Shown one piece after another: positions 22,472 to 33,100 of a stretch of DNA of 64,000 bases. The notes below the pieces were generated by a model. That model made no database searches. It saw only the letters and a program-made list of their open reading frames with translations, and was not told the origin of the DNA. Location: positions 1,736,001 to 1,800,000 of the forward strand of contig PSQN01000004.1 in NCBI GenBank assembly GCA_002989075.1, read 5' to 3'. The position numbers and the translations under genes are program-made. The stretch is from Arthonia radiata (lineage: Eukaryota > Ascomycota > Arthoniomycetes > Arthoniales > Arthoniaceae). Within the stretch, counting starts at the first letter, position 1. Each line of letters starts with the position of its first letter.

Positions 22472-24443
22472 GGCTGTGAATCGTGGGACGGGTGAAATGC
22501 CTTTGGCTGTTGCTGTTTGGGCGGTTGGTGTGCTTCTTCAGTCATGCAAACAGAAAGAGGTAAATCGTTAGGAGCTCTATGAAGGCAAAGCGTACTCAGA
22601 TTCCATCGCAGCGTAACCGAACGCATCAGCAAGTGCAGCTGCTCAGCGCAAGAACATAAGCTACTGTCATGATGCGTCTGCTCGTCTGAGCTCAGTCTCA
22701 AGCCTCAGATAAATCGGCCGTTGCTGCACAGATCTCGTCTTGAAGGACACACTTCTATCTACCTGATACCATACAAGGGAGATGTGAGAGCTAGAATACA
22801 CTGCGCTGTATGATGCTGCACGTCTATCAAACCGCTTGGTAATCCATGTGTAGCAGTTGAGCGATGTCCCTCGCTGCCTGAGTGCATACATGACGATTCT
22901 CTGACCGCCCACCAACTAGCCGTTCGTGTATTGTTACCCGAGTCACTCATGCGGTCGAGAGTAGAGTCGTGCAATTCAACAACGGCGTAGACATCTCCAA
23001 GCTCCGATATCGCGACGCGGTTGCTCATCATGCGCGCCATTGGCACGCCGCGCTTGCTCAAAATGGCAGCCAAGTTGGGGGTGTGTAGGCTCAACAACTA
23101 CACACACAGACTTTGAGACTCAAGGGAGCCTTGGAATGACAACGACCTTCATCATCATCATCGTCGCTACCGGCTCCTGAGGCAGTCCTGACGCGTGTTC
23201 AACCTAGATAGTGTTGTCACAGTGACGCCAGCAGCCCTACCCATCGGCCATCGGCCCAATCAGCGTGCGCCTTCCGCCAAGCTCTGCTCACCATCCCGCA
23301 ACGAGCCTAGCCTGCCAAGGTCCCACATTGAGGGCCCGTGCATGCTCGCAGGAGATAAATACCGGTCTTCCTCCATCTTCCTTTCTCTTTTCTCTTCAGC
23401 TCTCGTAAGACTTCCCTACCCCCACCACAACTTTGATAATTGCTGACTTTTTCGAAGTTTGCCATTTGGCTTAGATCAAGTACGCCCTTCCAGCTTCTCC
23501 TCCTTTCACGACGATGTGCTGACCCCCTCCAAGGTGTAGTATCTGTTCTTTTCAGTTTAATCGCTGAAACCATCCTACGGGATGTTCATACGATTAACAA
23601 ATTTTTGGACCTCGTGTCCCCGCTCACTGGGCTTGCTCATAGTGCGGGACCACAGTGTCTTCTGGTAAGTTAAGAAGTCTTCCTCTTATGTGACAGCAGG
23701 CTTACAAGTTGAAGTATTGCACTATCTCAGAACGACGCGAACCTTTTCGTTGCTCATTGGTCCTTGTGACTGGTGCGTGAAGAAGATGAATGCGTTCTCC
23801 CTCCCTCTGACTACATGCTTGACACGGTCTCCATCGCTGTCAGCCCGTCGAAAAGGAATATCTCCGGCTGACGCGACCACCTTTTCATTGTATCGCTGGT
23901 GCTGCGGCAGTGGTCTACAAGGAAGAAGTTCACCAGATGCTTGCCCAGTCTGCTGACCACTTTGCCAGGATGAGACCCCCGTGTGTTCGTTCATTGACAG
24001 TTCTGATAGGGAACCCGTCACTGACAGTCTGCTGGATAGATCTGTCGGGTGCTTATCCTTTCTCCCCATCATTCGGGTGACGGTGCCTGCTGACAATGAC
24101 GAACGGGAGGGGCGCTCACTTAGACTCCCGCGCCAAAGGTCAACCAACTACTGCCTGCAACGTACAGTCGCGCCGCTCTCGTCTCTCCTCATTCCGCATC
24201 TCCAACCCACACACGAGCATCGCTCATCAGCATCTGCGTCCCTACCATGACCACAGCACTCCAAACGTGCTCACCCAAGCCAGCGCGCCGGCGTGGACTC
24301 CCTTTGGTAGACTCACTCATTCCCAGACCACCTTCGTACGTCGGTGCAAGGCTTATGTCTCTGGTCGCTCACACCCACCATTTCTTCGCTTAGTGCAACT
24401 TGGAAGGGTTTAATCACGCCCAGCGCACGGACCCCGTAGGTAC

Positions 24444-24779
24444 TTGCATAAGCGGCTAATAACTCATTCCGCGGTGCTCATTCGTTCGGCTCCTGCTCCA
24501 CACGCTCCGGCGCATGCAAGCGAGCTTGACTACTTCTGCGAGGTCGGCTGTCGCATAGGTACAAGTGGCACTCTTGAGTGCTGTACTCACGATGATACCT
24601 GGCCACCTGGTACATGTCAAGCTACAGCAGGCTCATGGTATGGCGACTTCAACAATCAGTACGGAGACTTGCGTATCTCCGCTCCTGTGTACAAACATAG
24701 CGTACCCCTTCGTGCTATGGTGAGACTCATGGATTTGCATATACTACTGCGTGCCAAATCTCGCGTTCGGTGTGAGTGA
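24444..24779 (+). CDS. Doubtful cysteine-bearing open frame upstream of the AT-hook gene
   Basis: A 111-codon frame with a short cysteine-dense segment (CEVGC, CCTHDD and GTC within about 30 residues). It has no signal peptide and no recognised domain. It ends 180 bp before the AT-hook gene, so it may be an upstream frame in that gene's leader or a chance frame. Confidence 0.12.
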   Translation: MHKRLITHSAVLIRSAPAPHAPAHASELDYFCEVGCRIGTSGTLECCTHDDTWPPGTCQATAGSWYGDFNNQYGDLRISAPVYKHSVPLRAMVRLMDLHILLRAKSRVRCE

Positions 24780-24959
24780 GCCTCATTTCTACTACCGTGG
24801 GAGCCGCCGACCTGCCGGCACGACATAAGTGCCAGGATTCCCCTTGCATCCCACATTTCTCCATCTTACTACCTCCATCCTTCGTCATGCCGCTCTTCTT
24901 CCATCCTCTTCAAAGCGCTATCGCGGCGCCGTGCTCATCGCCGGCTGCCCTGTAGACCC

Positions 24960-26978
24960 ATGGGTCCTAAACGGGGGCCTGGACGACCACTCACAGCTAC
25001 AACACGTAAAACGGCGGCGACACGCAAGGTAGGCTCGTCAAAGAAGCGCTCGACCCAACCCCGTACGGACGAGACATACTCGCCGCCAAGGACGCGGAGT
25101 CGAGCTGCGAAACCATCTGCCACGGTACAGGCGCAGGTAGAACAGCCACAAGAACAATCGAAACCCAGAGGCAGACCGCGTCTGAGTCGCGGGCCGCAAG
25201 CACCGGCAAAAGCGTCAGAGGGCAAAGCAAGTGCACGTGGTGGCCGCCAGAGGAAGCTTCCACGAGCAACGCAACAGAGCAGACGGGAACGGCCGTCCCC
25301 ACCGGAGGCATCGAAGAGCAGGAGGGTGCGGCAGCAAGAAACTGTCTCGGAGTCGAGCAGCAGCCGCGATCTCCTCCATTCGTATCTCGACCAAACACTT
25401 GAAGAGGACTTGTTGAGCTTCAAGCAGGAGGCGCGAAGTACGACCCGAGAGTTACTTGCAGACATCGAGAAAATCTCCGGTACGAACTTCGACCTGCGTG
25501 CGCTCGGCAGGCAGGTGGAAGCGCTCCTGCAGCAGGTTCGCGACCGCGGCTACGAGCCATCTGATCCAGACCTGATCATCATGGCAAAGAAGCAGAAGAA
25601 GGAGCCGGCACAGATAGCGGAAGACGCACGCACAGAAGCCGTGAGCGGTATCTCAACCGGCATCACATTCAATAAGAGGAAGTTCGATGAGAAGAACAAA
25701 ATATTGGCGCGGTCGAGAATCAGCATCAAGCCAGAGGTCTTCATAGATGAAGATCCCAGCACGTCACTGGCGCACGGTCTCAATGCAATCCCAGCCTCGC
25801 AACCTATTGAAGCGGAGTGGAAGCATGACCTCGACAAATGCCTTGTGGGTAATGAGGCTCTGTTCCAGCGTACCATTATGATGACAAGCCTCGACCGACA
25901 TAGATTGCTCGGCGTGAACAAGAATTTGGACTACAACGTCGAATTAGACTGGTATAGCGATCACCCGCTAGGGCGCGAAGACTTAGGGGAATTGCGCGAG
26001 AATATACTATTGCCCGCACCGCGACCTGATGTATGCATCGGCTTCCGACCTGAAGCATTGCTCAGCTATAAGGGGGAGCGATCCGAAATGTGGCTATTGC
26101 CAGAAGCTTTGCGCAGGCATATGTTACCAGAGAAACTTGCAGACGCGCGCGATGATGGACGAGCTTTCCCATTCTTGATGCTGGAGGTGAAGGGTAGTGG
26201 ATCGTCTGTCGGTGGCCAAGATGCCAATTATCAGGCTGCGAATAACGCTGCGCATGCACTTTACAACATGTGGATGTTCGTGAAAGATGATCGCGCTTTG
26301 CGTCAGCGGTATCTACACAACGTTCGCGTTTTCACCGCTGGGGGCCATGGCGAGAAATTCTGGATGTACAGGCACCGAGCTGTAGAGCTATCCCTTAGAG
26401 AGGGACGGTTCAGTGACGAATATCCTATCGGCTTCCGGTACGAAAAGCTTGTGGAAATTACTGGGTCGATGTACACGCAAGAGAACGTGCAGACGCTGCT
26501 GCGAAACGTCATGGATCAGGCGATTGATGAGCTAATGCCACTGCTCCAGGATGCCATAGAGTTTGTCTGCAACCGCGCAATCGAAGCTAGGAATACTTCG
26601 TCACTTGCTCCTGCTGCCACGGCGGGGCAAAGCGTGTTACATGCCGGAGCTGGTGCACAAGATCCTAACAACAACGTGGAGCAGCAAGCCTTTGAAGAAC
26701 CCCGTAGTGAGTCAAGGTACGAGCAAAATCAGGGCCACGCCAGCTCAAAGAAAGCAAAGCGACGGACACAGGTCGACAATCGGACCGCGAATTCGCAAAA
26801 TACCTCTGAGGGATCCGTGGCGGGAGGCTTCGAGCAAGGTTCGGAGCGACCTGGTCCTGCGTCGGCGTCCAAGAGACGCAGGACTAGTGGCACAAACCCG
26901 AGGCAGCCAAACACATCGTTCACCTCTTCGACGGGCAATACGCAGACCATGCAGCAGGCGCAGATCGGAGGACGCTGA
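24960..26978 (+). CDS. AT-hook protein with a PD-(D/E)XK-like nuclease domain (resembles DUF7924)
   Basis: An intronless 672-aa protein. The N-terminal about 130 residues are basic and carry two AT-hook-like motifs, KRGPGRPL (near 4-11) and the classical KPRGRPRL (68-75), plus Arg/Lys nuclear-localisation-like runs. A globular region spans about 135-545. It contains RPDVCIGF with Asp357, then about 50 residues later MLEVKG with Glu409-x-Lys411, then GGQDANYQAANNAAHAL. This spacing fits the D...ExK core of PD-(D/E)XK nucleases and the fungal family I remember as DUF7924. The tail (550-672) is Gln/Ser-rich, disordered, with KRRR-type signals. I infer a nuclear, AT-rich-DNA-binding protein with possible nuclease or nuclease-derived function. 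Catalysis is not shown. It sits alone in the accessory island. Confidence 0.7.
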   Translation: MGPKRGPGRPLTATTRKTAATRKVGSSKKRSTQPRTDETYSPPRTRSRAAKPSATVQAQVEQPQEQSKPRGRPRLSRGPQAPAKASEGKASARGGRQRKLPRATQQSRRERPSPPEASKSRRVRQQETVSESSSSRDLLHSYLDQTLEEDLLSFKQEARSTTRELLADIEKISGTNFDLRALGRQVEALLQQVRDRGYEPSDPDLIIMAKKQKKEPAQIAEDARTEAVSGISTGITFNKRKFDEKNKILARSRISIKPEVFIDEDPSTSLAHGLNAIPASQPIEAEWKHDLDKCLVGNEALFQRTIMMTSLDRHRLLGVNKNLDYNVELDWYSDHPLGREDLGELRENILLPAPRPDVCIGFRPEALLSYKGERSEMWLLPEALRRHMLPEKLADARDDGRAFPFLMLEVKGSGSSVGGQDANYQAANNAAHALYNMWMFVKDDRALRQRYLHNVRVFTAGGHGEKFWMYRHRAVELSLREGRFSDEYPIGFRYEKLVEITGSMYTQENVQTLLRNVMDQAIDELMPLLQDAIEFVCNRAIEARNTSSLAPAATAGQSVLHAGAGAQDPNNNVEQQAFEEPRSESRYEQNQGHASSKKAKRRTQVDNRTANSQNTSEGSVAGGFEQGSERPGPASASKRRRTSGTNPRQPNTSFTSSTGNTQTMQQAQIGGR

Positions 26979-27654
26979 CGAGAAGGCGGAGACCCAAGGT
27001 CGTCGGCAAAGCTGAGGCCATCGTAGTATCGGTACTGCAAGAGAACCTTTGATCGCTGAATCAATGATTATGACCTTCTTCCAAACTTCCAAAGTGCGCA
27101 AACGGTATGCGCAAGTAGAAAAGGCTTGTCAGCTGATCAGCTGACTGGCAGTGCTCCAGACCGAAGGCTTTCCTTACGTCGAAAGAGGAGTACACTTCGA
27201 ACAGGCGAATGCTTTAGTATATATGCAAGATGGCTCGAGGGGTGCCAGTTCAAACGGTAAGACCGTGGAAATCAAATTACCAGCATTGCAAGACGACCTT
27301 GAGACTGTAGGCTTTTTCTCACAAGGTAAGACCGTGGTAATTTGCTACGGTTAAGTCTACTACGGACACCATACAGGGCGCTTGAGTCTTTGAGAGATGC
27401 CCGGATTACGCTCAATAAGACAAATTGATGTCTTACACTACTCCGCGGCAATACTGTGCCGTCTCTGTCTCACTCTGCACTTGGAACACTCGCGTGCTTA
27501 CCTGGCCGATCCTCAATAGGGCCTACCTGTTATTAAGTTGGTCTCCTGTCTTCAATAGATCGACGAGGGCGCGTGATACCTTGTATAGAACTCAAAACCG
27601 CACTGTCTTAAAGACCCGATTCCAATACCACCATCGCATCTCCGCATCCTCTAA
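26979..27654. other. Gene-free stretch after the AT-hook gene
   Basis: This contains the 3' region of the AT-hook gene and short frames only. The 13-mer ggtaagaccgtgg occurs twice, at about 27257 and 27325. Confidence 0.45.
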
Positions 27655-28506
27655 ATGACTCATGGTTACGGGATATCTGAGAGCGCAAATCGAGTCAGTC
27701 TCCTTGATTCGAACAATAATCTGGCAGCCTGGGCTGAGTTGAAAGAGCACGATGACCGGAAGGGCAAGCATGTGGTGGCTGGTAAGCGATAAACAGTGCG
27801 CTGGGCTCGACTGTCCTTTCATGTGCAGGATGGAATGCCGTCATGATTAGCTACTAACGACTATGAAGAAATCATGAAGCCAAAAGAGGGCAAAGAGCGT
27901 ACAAAGAAGGGCGAGCCTGGAAATGGGGAAAGGCCCGAGAGCAGCGCAAAGCCCGAAGACGGCGAGACGCTTGCCGCTCGAGTACTGCTCTCTTCGAACG
28001 TGAAAGATGAGTATTCAAAACTAGCTCCCGGGCTGCATTACGTAATAGATTACCCAGCAGACAAGCTCAAGCCGGCTCCCGATCTTGTCAAACCAGCTAA
28101 GAGAGCAAAGTTGGCTATAGAGACGGCCACGGATCTTTTGCACTTCAGAGAGCATCACCGTCTGCATATCAATCATGTAGAGCGAGGTGAGCACGAAAGA
28201 AAGATGCTCCTTACCAAGATGTTTGGAACGGTTACGTATTACACCGTGGTGGCGAGGTCGGAGGAGATCCAAGTCATATATCACAACATGCTTGAGCGCA
28301 AATCGGCAGCAGAGGGGGGCAAAAATTTCCAACACTATAAGAGCATATTGCGGCGAAAACTGGATAACAAGAACAACATGTTGACGGAGGAGTGGAATGA
28401 CTCCGTGCTCGAGGTAGCGAAGAAGAATGGACCTCATACGGTAAGGCATTCGACAGCTTCGTTGTCAACCTGGTATGCTAATCGAATGAGCGATCAAAGG
28501 TCCTAA
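27655..28506 (+). CDS. Orphan two-exon protein, unknown function
   Basis: Exons 27655-27781 and 27869-28506 encode 254 aa. The 87-nt intron has a gtaagc donor, a perfect TACTAAC branch site at 27852-27858 and an AAG acceptor. It joins the two frames exactly, which is good evidence for a real gene. The protein is hydrophilic and charged: a Lys/Glu-rich segment (about 45-75), then a region starting LHYVIDYPADKLKPAPDL, then a basic helical part. No signal peptide, membrane segment or known domain is visible. It lies between the AT-hook gene and the housekeeping block, in the accessory island. Confidence 0.55.
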
Positions 28507-29500
28507 GTATTTTGATGCTTGTTAAGAAGGACCTACAACTCTATCCGCACACAGAATCGGACAGCCTTTTTCTACCAGAACACTGACCTTGCGCGAGAGA
28601 CACTGACCAGCTCAGATCAAGGCCTCTTTTGACGCACCTGCATATAGGACACTGCTTCCGTGCCATACAAAGAGGCAAATACTTTGCGATCAGCTCAGAA
28701 GAGCTTTGTCACCATGCAAGCCGCGCACCTCGCACATCAACACCATGAGCGTGCGCTACCCAGGCGGTCCGGCGAAGGACTCGTGGCAAGTCGCGCTACC
28801 ATCCGCAGAGAGACGTGAGAGACTGATTTAGATAGAACGTGGAGCGGTATGAGCGCCGAACAAAGCCGTGGCAGATTACTGTACAATATGGGCTTCATGT
28901 CGCTGCTGATGTGTATATGTGGCGTGTGAAACAAGGCGACCAAAGAGAGGAGAGAGAGAGCACGGGCCGCAATGCCAAGACATAGCGAGTGCCCCGCCAA
29001 CTGAATTGTTTTCGCTGACGTCCACACCATTCACCCGCCTCCTCCCTCCGTCCTATCCGGCCTCGTCCATTTTCAACTCCAGCCTACTGCGCTGTCATAC
29101 CAACCCACAGCCTGACCAGATCTTCTTCTCCTCCCTCGCTGTCATCGCATCGACTTTCTCACCTTCTGCTGCAAGCTTCGCTGCTGTCGCACGCTTCCCT
29201 CATCCCGACTGCCATACACCCGTTTTCCCGTCGCTCGCTTTCCATCCCATTGTACCCATACGCTTCGAATAGGATTCTCGCTATTTTCAAAGCTCCTTTC
29301 GGAAACGCGTTAAAGCAACCGCGGCCTCTTGACCTACTCAACAACGCAGACGGACCACCTGTGGCAATTGGACCTCAAGACACAGCGACACGATACAGCC
29401 CGTCCAGTGAACGCCTAAGTATCGCCAACCTCTTTCGCGGCTTCTGTCGCATAGGCGCAACCAGCAGCTTATTGCCCATACTTCACCAGCTTTTCACATT
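28507..29500. other. Intergenic region upstream of the MARVEL-like gene
   Basis: No gene seen. From about 29030 to 29260 the plus strand is pyrimidine-rich, as expected of a fungal promoter or leader. This stretch is the right border of the accessory island. Confidence 0.5.
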
Positions 29501-30113
29501 ATGCCGCGATCATCCACTACCATCTCTTTCCGCGCCTCGCGCGAGCGCTATGTTTGGCCCGATGCCGCCATCAACATTTGGATCATCATCATGCTGGCGA
29601 CCGCGGGCGTCCTCATCGGAGTTTTTGCAGCCTTCATCAACATTCAGAATCACTTTCGCGTGGGCATCCCCTGGTAAGCTTATCGTTACCTTTTCACCTA
29701 CCTGACACGCCGCTGACACCTCACCTAGGCTCTTTCCCTTCGGCATCACGGTTGGCGGTCTTACCATCCTCTTCATCATCTTCCTCCTCGTCCTCATATC
29801 GACAAGACGACTCTTACCCATGGTGGTCATCGTTTTCACCTTCATACTCTTCGCCCTCTACCTCACTGGCATGATTGAGACCGCCATCCAGCTCTTCTCG
29901 GCAAGCTCCAATGTCAACAGCAACTGCCAGAACTATGTCATGAACCAGCCCGTCTTTGGACAGACGCTGAACACACTGGCATGGTTGGAGCAGCAAGGCA
30001 TTTGTCAGAGCTGGTACGCTGCCTTCGCCTTCTTCATTATCGGCGGCGTCTTCTTGATATGGCTCTTTGTGATTGCGGTGACAGTCAACAATGCAAGAGC
30101 TGAGTACTACTGA
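29501..30113 (+). CDS. Four-TM MARVEL-like membrane protein
   Basis: Exons 29501-29673 and 29729-30113 encode 185 aa. The 55-nt intron lies inside the Trp codon of GIPWLFPFG. Four hydrophobic segments are clear, at about 27-49, 58-80, 84-110 and 150-175. Between TM3 and TM4 is a loop with two Cys (NSNCQNY and GICQSW), the arrangement seen in fungal MARVEL-domain proteins of the plasma membrane. These are thought to act in membrane organisation. The exact role is unknown. The N-terminus is short and cytosolic with Arg/Ser. The promoter lies in the pyrimidine-rich region upstream. Confidence 0.75.
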
Positions 30114-30302
30114 GCTGGGCAAAGTGAGGCATTAGCAACTCAAAAGATCAGAGCTCACTAGTATGTGGCATAAGTGACGTCACGTGGTGCGTGTCGCTCT
30201 CTGAGCGGAGCCCTGAGCAGCTTCACTATCGCATACGCCTCATTAACCCACTCGCGCCGCGCATCTTCCATCAAATTGCAGCTGCAGCCAGTTGACATTA
30301 GA

Positions 30303-31181
30303 ATGGACCATCCCAACAAAGCTCGGAGGCTGTCAAGCCCGACTCGCACGTCTACAGTCAAACTTCACTCAAAGCCCACTTCAAAGCCGCAACAGAAGGT
30401 GCAACACTACGGAGTTGCTTCGACGACCGACCCTAGAGGTGACCACAAGATGGCTCATGGGTATGTTCCTCGTTTAGTCCTGAACCCAGTCCGACTTGAT
30501 CATGTGCTGACACCACTCAAACAGGTTCGGTAAAGATTGGGTGATAATCCGTGCAGGTCCACTACAGAAAGAATTTGGCGGGCACAAGGACATTCTAGCA
30601 GCTCACTCGCCATACTTCCGTGCCATGTTGCGCCGGCCGTTCTCGGAGAGCACGTATGGTGTCATCGATTTCCCAGAGGACGACTCCCGAGTGGTCCATG
30701 GGTATCTCAATTACTTGTATCATGGCAGGTTCTGTTTGAGGAAGAGGCAATAGAGGAAAGCGATCACCTGCACGACTGGACGATGCCATTGCAGACCTGG
30801 ATCTTCGCAGACAAGATTCGCGATGTTCATTTTGCGGACACCGTCATGGACGCTATCATCCATAAAAGCCATGACGTCGACGCTGATGGCAACCGCTGGA
30901 ACCCTGTCCAAGAAGCAACCAAACTCGTCTACGAGAACACAGTATCCGTCAGTTGCCCACTACGACGGCTGCTTGTCGATCAGCACGTCCAGCACGGCTC
31001 TGATAGCTGGTACGAAGATGAAGGGCCCGAGAACGTCGACGTTGTCTTCCTCATGGATCTGGTGAAGCAGTTTATGCGCTATCGTGACGGACAACGCTCC
31101 TCTCACCTTGACGACCTCAGCGATACATGCCACTATCACCTGCATCCACAAGGCAAATGCTACAAGGCAAAAGCTGTTTAA
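30303..31181 (+). pseudogene. BTB/POZ-domain protein with an apparent frameshift
   Basis: Exon 1 is 30303-30460 and exon 2 starts at 30525, with a 64-nt intron that keeps frame. The BTB core is clear: DWVIIRAGPLQKEFGGHKDI, then AHSPYFRAML, then GVIDFPEDDS and YLNYLYHGR. After HGRF this frame stops at the TAG at 30751-30753. The continuation typical of fungal BTB proteins (EEEAIEESDHLHDW... WIFADKIRD) lies in another frame, open to 31181. The change occurs in or near the TTT run at about 30735, where one base appears to be missing. This may be a genuine lesion or an assembly error. Such proteins are usually protein-interaction adaptors of unknown partner. It converges on the prefoldin gene. 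Confidence 0.65.
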
Positions 31182-31768
31182 CGATCAGCCGTCCCAGCAC
31201 CAGGGTCTTGTGTCATATCCAATTTTCCATACTCTCAATTGTCGTGAGAAGCATCGACACCGGACCTCCTCTGTAGCAGGCTGGATAGGAAACCTGATTT
31301 GCGCTCTCACCCACCGAGCATCACGACAGCAGCCACAGTTTCCATCCAGTGTGGCTCTTGAACGTTTTCTGATACGCTTCCTGATACGCGTTTGATTTGT
31401 ATATTTAATTTACACATGATACCCCAGCTGTTGTTATGGAAGACGTACAGCAATTGACGGCATTTTGAATAGCAAGCAACGTCGATACATGATGATTCTG
31501 CGTCTGATCTATTCAGCTCCATCTCTTCTTCTGCTTCTGACCACGCGTCTGCACCCTAGTGATCACGTATTGATGAGCGCGGGCGTGCCTGCTTCCCTTC
31601 TACAGATTAGACCTTGCTTCATCTAGCCAGCGCAGCTAGAGGGTTGGCTATCGAGTGGTTATGCTTCACCGGTGCTATGCTGCCCTTGACCTTGTTTGAT
31701 GTCTATAATCCACCCCTCGTATACATCTTGAGTGCACGCGCCTCGTCGGAAAGCTCAATAGACGACCC
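31182..31768. other. Convergent intergenic region
   Basis: Shared 3' region of the BTB and prefoldin genes. Nothing else recognised. Confidence 0.5.
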
Positions 31769-32595
31769 TCAAGCTGCACCCTCCGCCCCCTGGGCAGCCG
31801 CCTGCGCCTCGCTTTGTATTCGCATGATCTGACCTCCGTCAGCACTTTTCATGTCTGCCATGAGTGACCTCGAGACCACATGAACGAGAATCAGCTGGAG
31901 TAAGACTCACCTCGCTCCGCCGCCCATCGCTCTTCTCGTTCCACTCCTTGATCTGCTTGTCCACGCGCTCCCTGTCCGACCGTCAGCACATGCTTTGCAG
32001 ATTTCATCCTCCCTCTCAACTGCACTGCCACCCAGCTCAGTCTCCAGCCGAACTCGCAACCGCCCTCGTGCCGCTTGTACCTCATACGCCACACCCCACC
32101 CTGCGCGTACACCCTCCCGCGACCCCAAGCACAACCCCTAACACCACAAAGAAAAGGAAGAAAACGTACACTTCACCACCCAAATACCCCAACCTTCCCT
32201 CCACCACTCCCTTCGCCTCCGCGCGTTCCTGCTTCAACAGCACCGGTCCCGTCAACTTGAAAACAGTCGCTTTCTCCTCATCCTTGGGAAGATCGCTGAA
32301 CACCTTCGCGACGGATTGGTTCTCAGTTTGTTGTGCGGTGAGGCGTTGGCGCGTGGAGACGGCTTCGGAGATGTCTTTTCTGTTAGCGGTTCGTGGTTAA
32401 GAATATAAGGGAGGTCGGTTGTGAGGGAGGTGGTGATGGTTCAGAGGGTGGAAGAGGTAAGATGCAGGGGCAAGGGTGGAGAACGGGGGAGGAAATGGAC
32501 GTACTATTTTGCAATTTTTGGTAATCTTCGGAGAGCTCTTGCAATCTCTTCTGGACGTCGACGGGGACGGTGATGTTTTGTTGTTGTTGGGCCAT
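31769..32595 (-). CDS. yke2: Prefoldin subunit 6 (Yke2)
   Basis: Four exons (32595-32505, 32374-32170, 31971-31911, 31828-31769) encode 138 aa. This is a beta-type prefoldin: an N-terminal coiled coil (VQKRLQELSEDYQKLQ), a central hairpin with VFKLTGPVLLKQ, and a C-terminal coiled coil (VERVDKQIKEWNEKS). The hexamer delivers nascent actin and tubulin to the CCT chaperonin. Frame requires the first acceptor to be the AAG at 32376-32375 rather than the CAG 5 nt earlier. All other junctions are standard. Three introns in so small a gene, conserved heptads and the TGPVLLKQ motif make the assignment safe. Confidence 0.88.
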
Positions 32596-33100
32596 TTCTG
32601 CACGCGTGCTTAGTCACAAGAATGCGAAAATCGCAATAGCGTAGGCACTGAAGGTTTATTTGAAGTTTAGGATGGTGGACGAATTAGGTAAGGCGTCGGA
32701 AATGGTCATAGAGGTAGACAGGGTGGTGAGCGGAATGCGCATTCGACATGGGTTTGGCGTGAGTAGAAATATGTGCTAGAGCAAGACAGAAAATACACCA
32801 TATGTGAAGTATTCTGCTGTGGTGAAAGGTATGAGCGGCATGTCTCATTCATCTCCGTGTCTCATGAAGCAAGTAGCTATATATGTACTTGCCGACCATC
32901 CGCCTCTCCATCGCCCCTTCACGTCCATTGAGCGTTCATGCCCGTGTCATTCAGAGACATGCCGCCCTTGCTCGCGATCTGGACCATGTGAAGGCCGGCG
33001 TCCATTGGCCAGCATCAGTGGCAATATCCAAGCTTTGTGTCCGCCTGCGATCTGACTGCCTTCTCCGGCCGGCATGCTAAATTCTCGCCCTGTAAGCTTG
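32596..33100. other. Intergenic region between yke2 start and sds23 end
   Basis: The yke2 promoter side and the sds23 3' region. No other gene recognised. Confidence 0.5.

Larger units (their letters stand above)
21540..24959. other. Long gene-poor stretch of the accessory island
   Basis: This is 3.4 kb with two weak candidates only: a short secreted-type frame (22268-22471, minus) and a cysteine-bearing frame (24444-24779, plus). The part from about 23300 to 24900 is pyrimidine-rich on the plus strand and may be leader or promoter for the AT-hook gene at 24960. No transposon termini or RNA genes were seen. Confidence 0.4.

Noticed and set aside
17005-29500. Transposon or viral relic as the basis of the island
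   Set aside because: No terminal repeats, reverse transcriptase, integrase or transposase motifs were seen in any frame.
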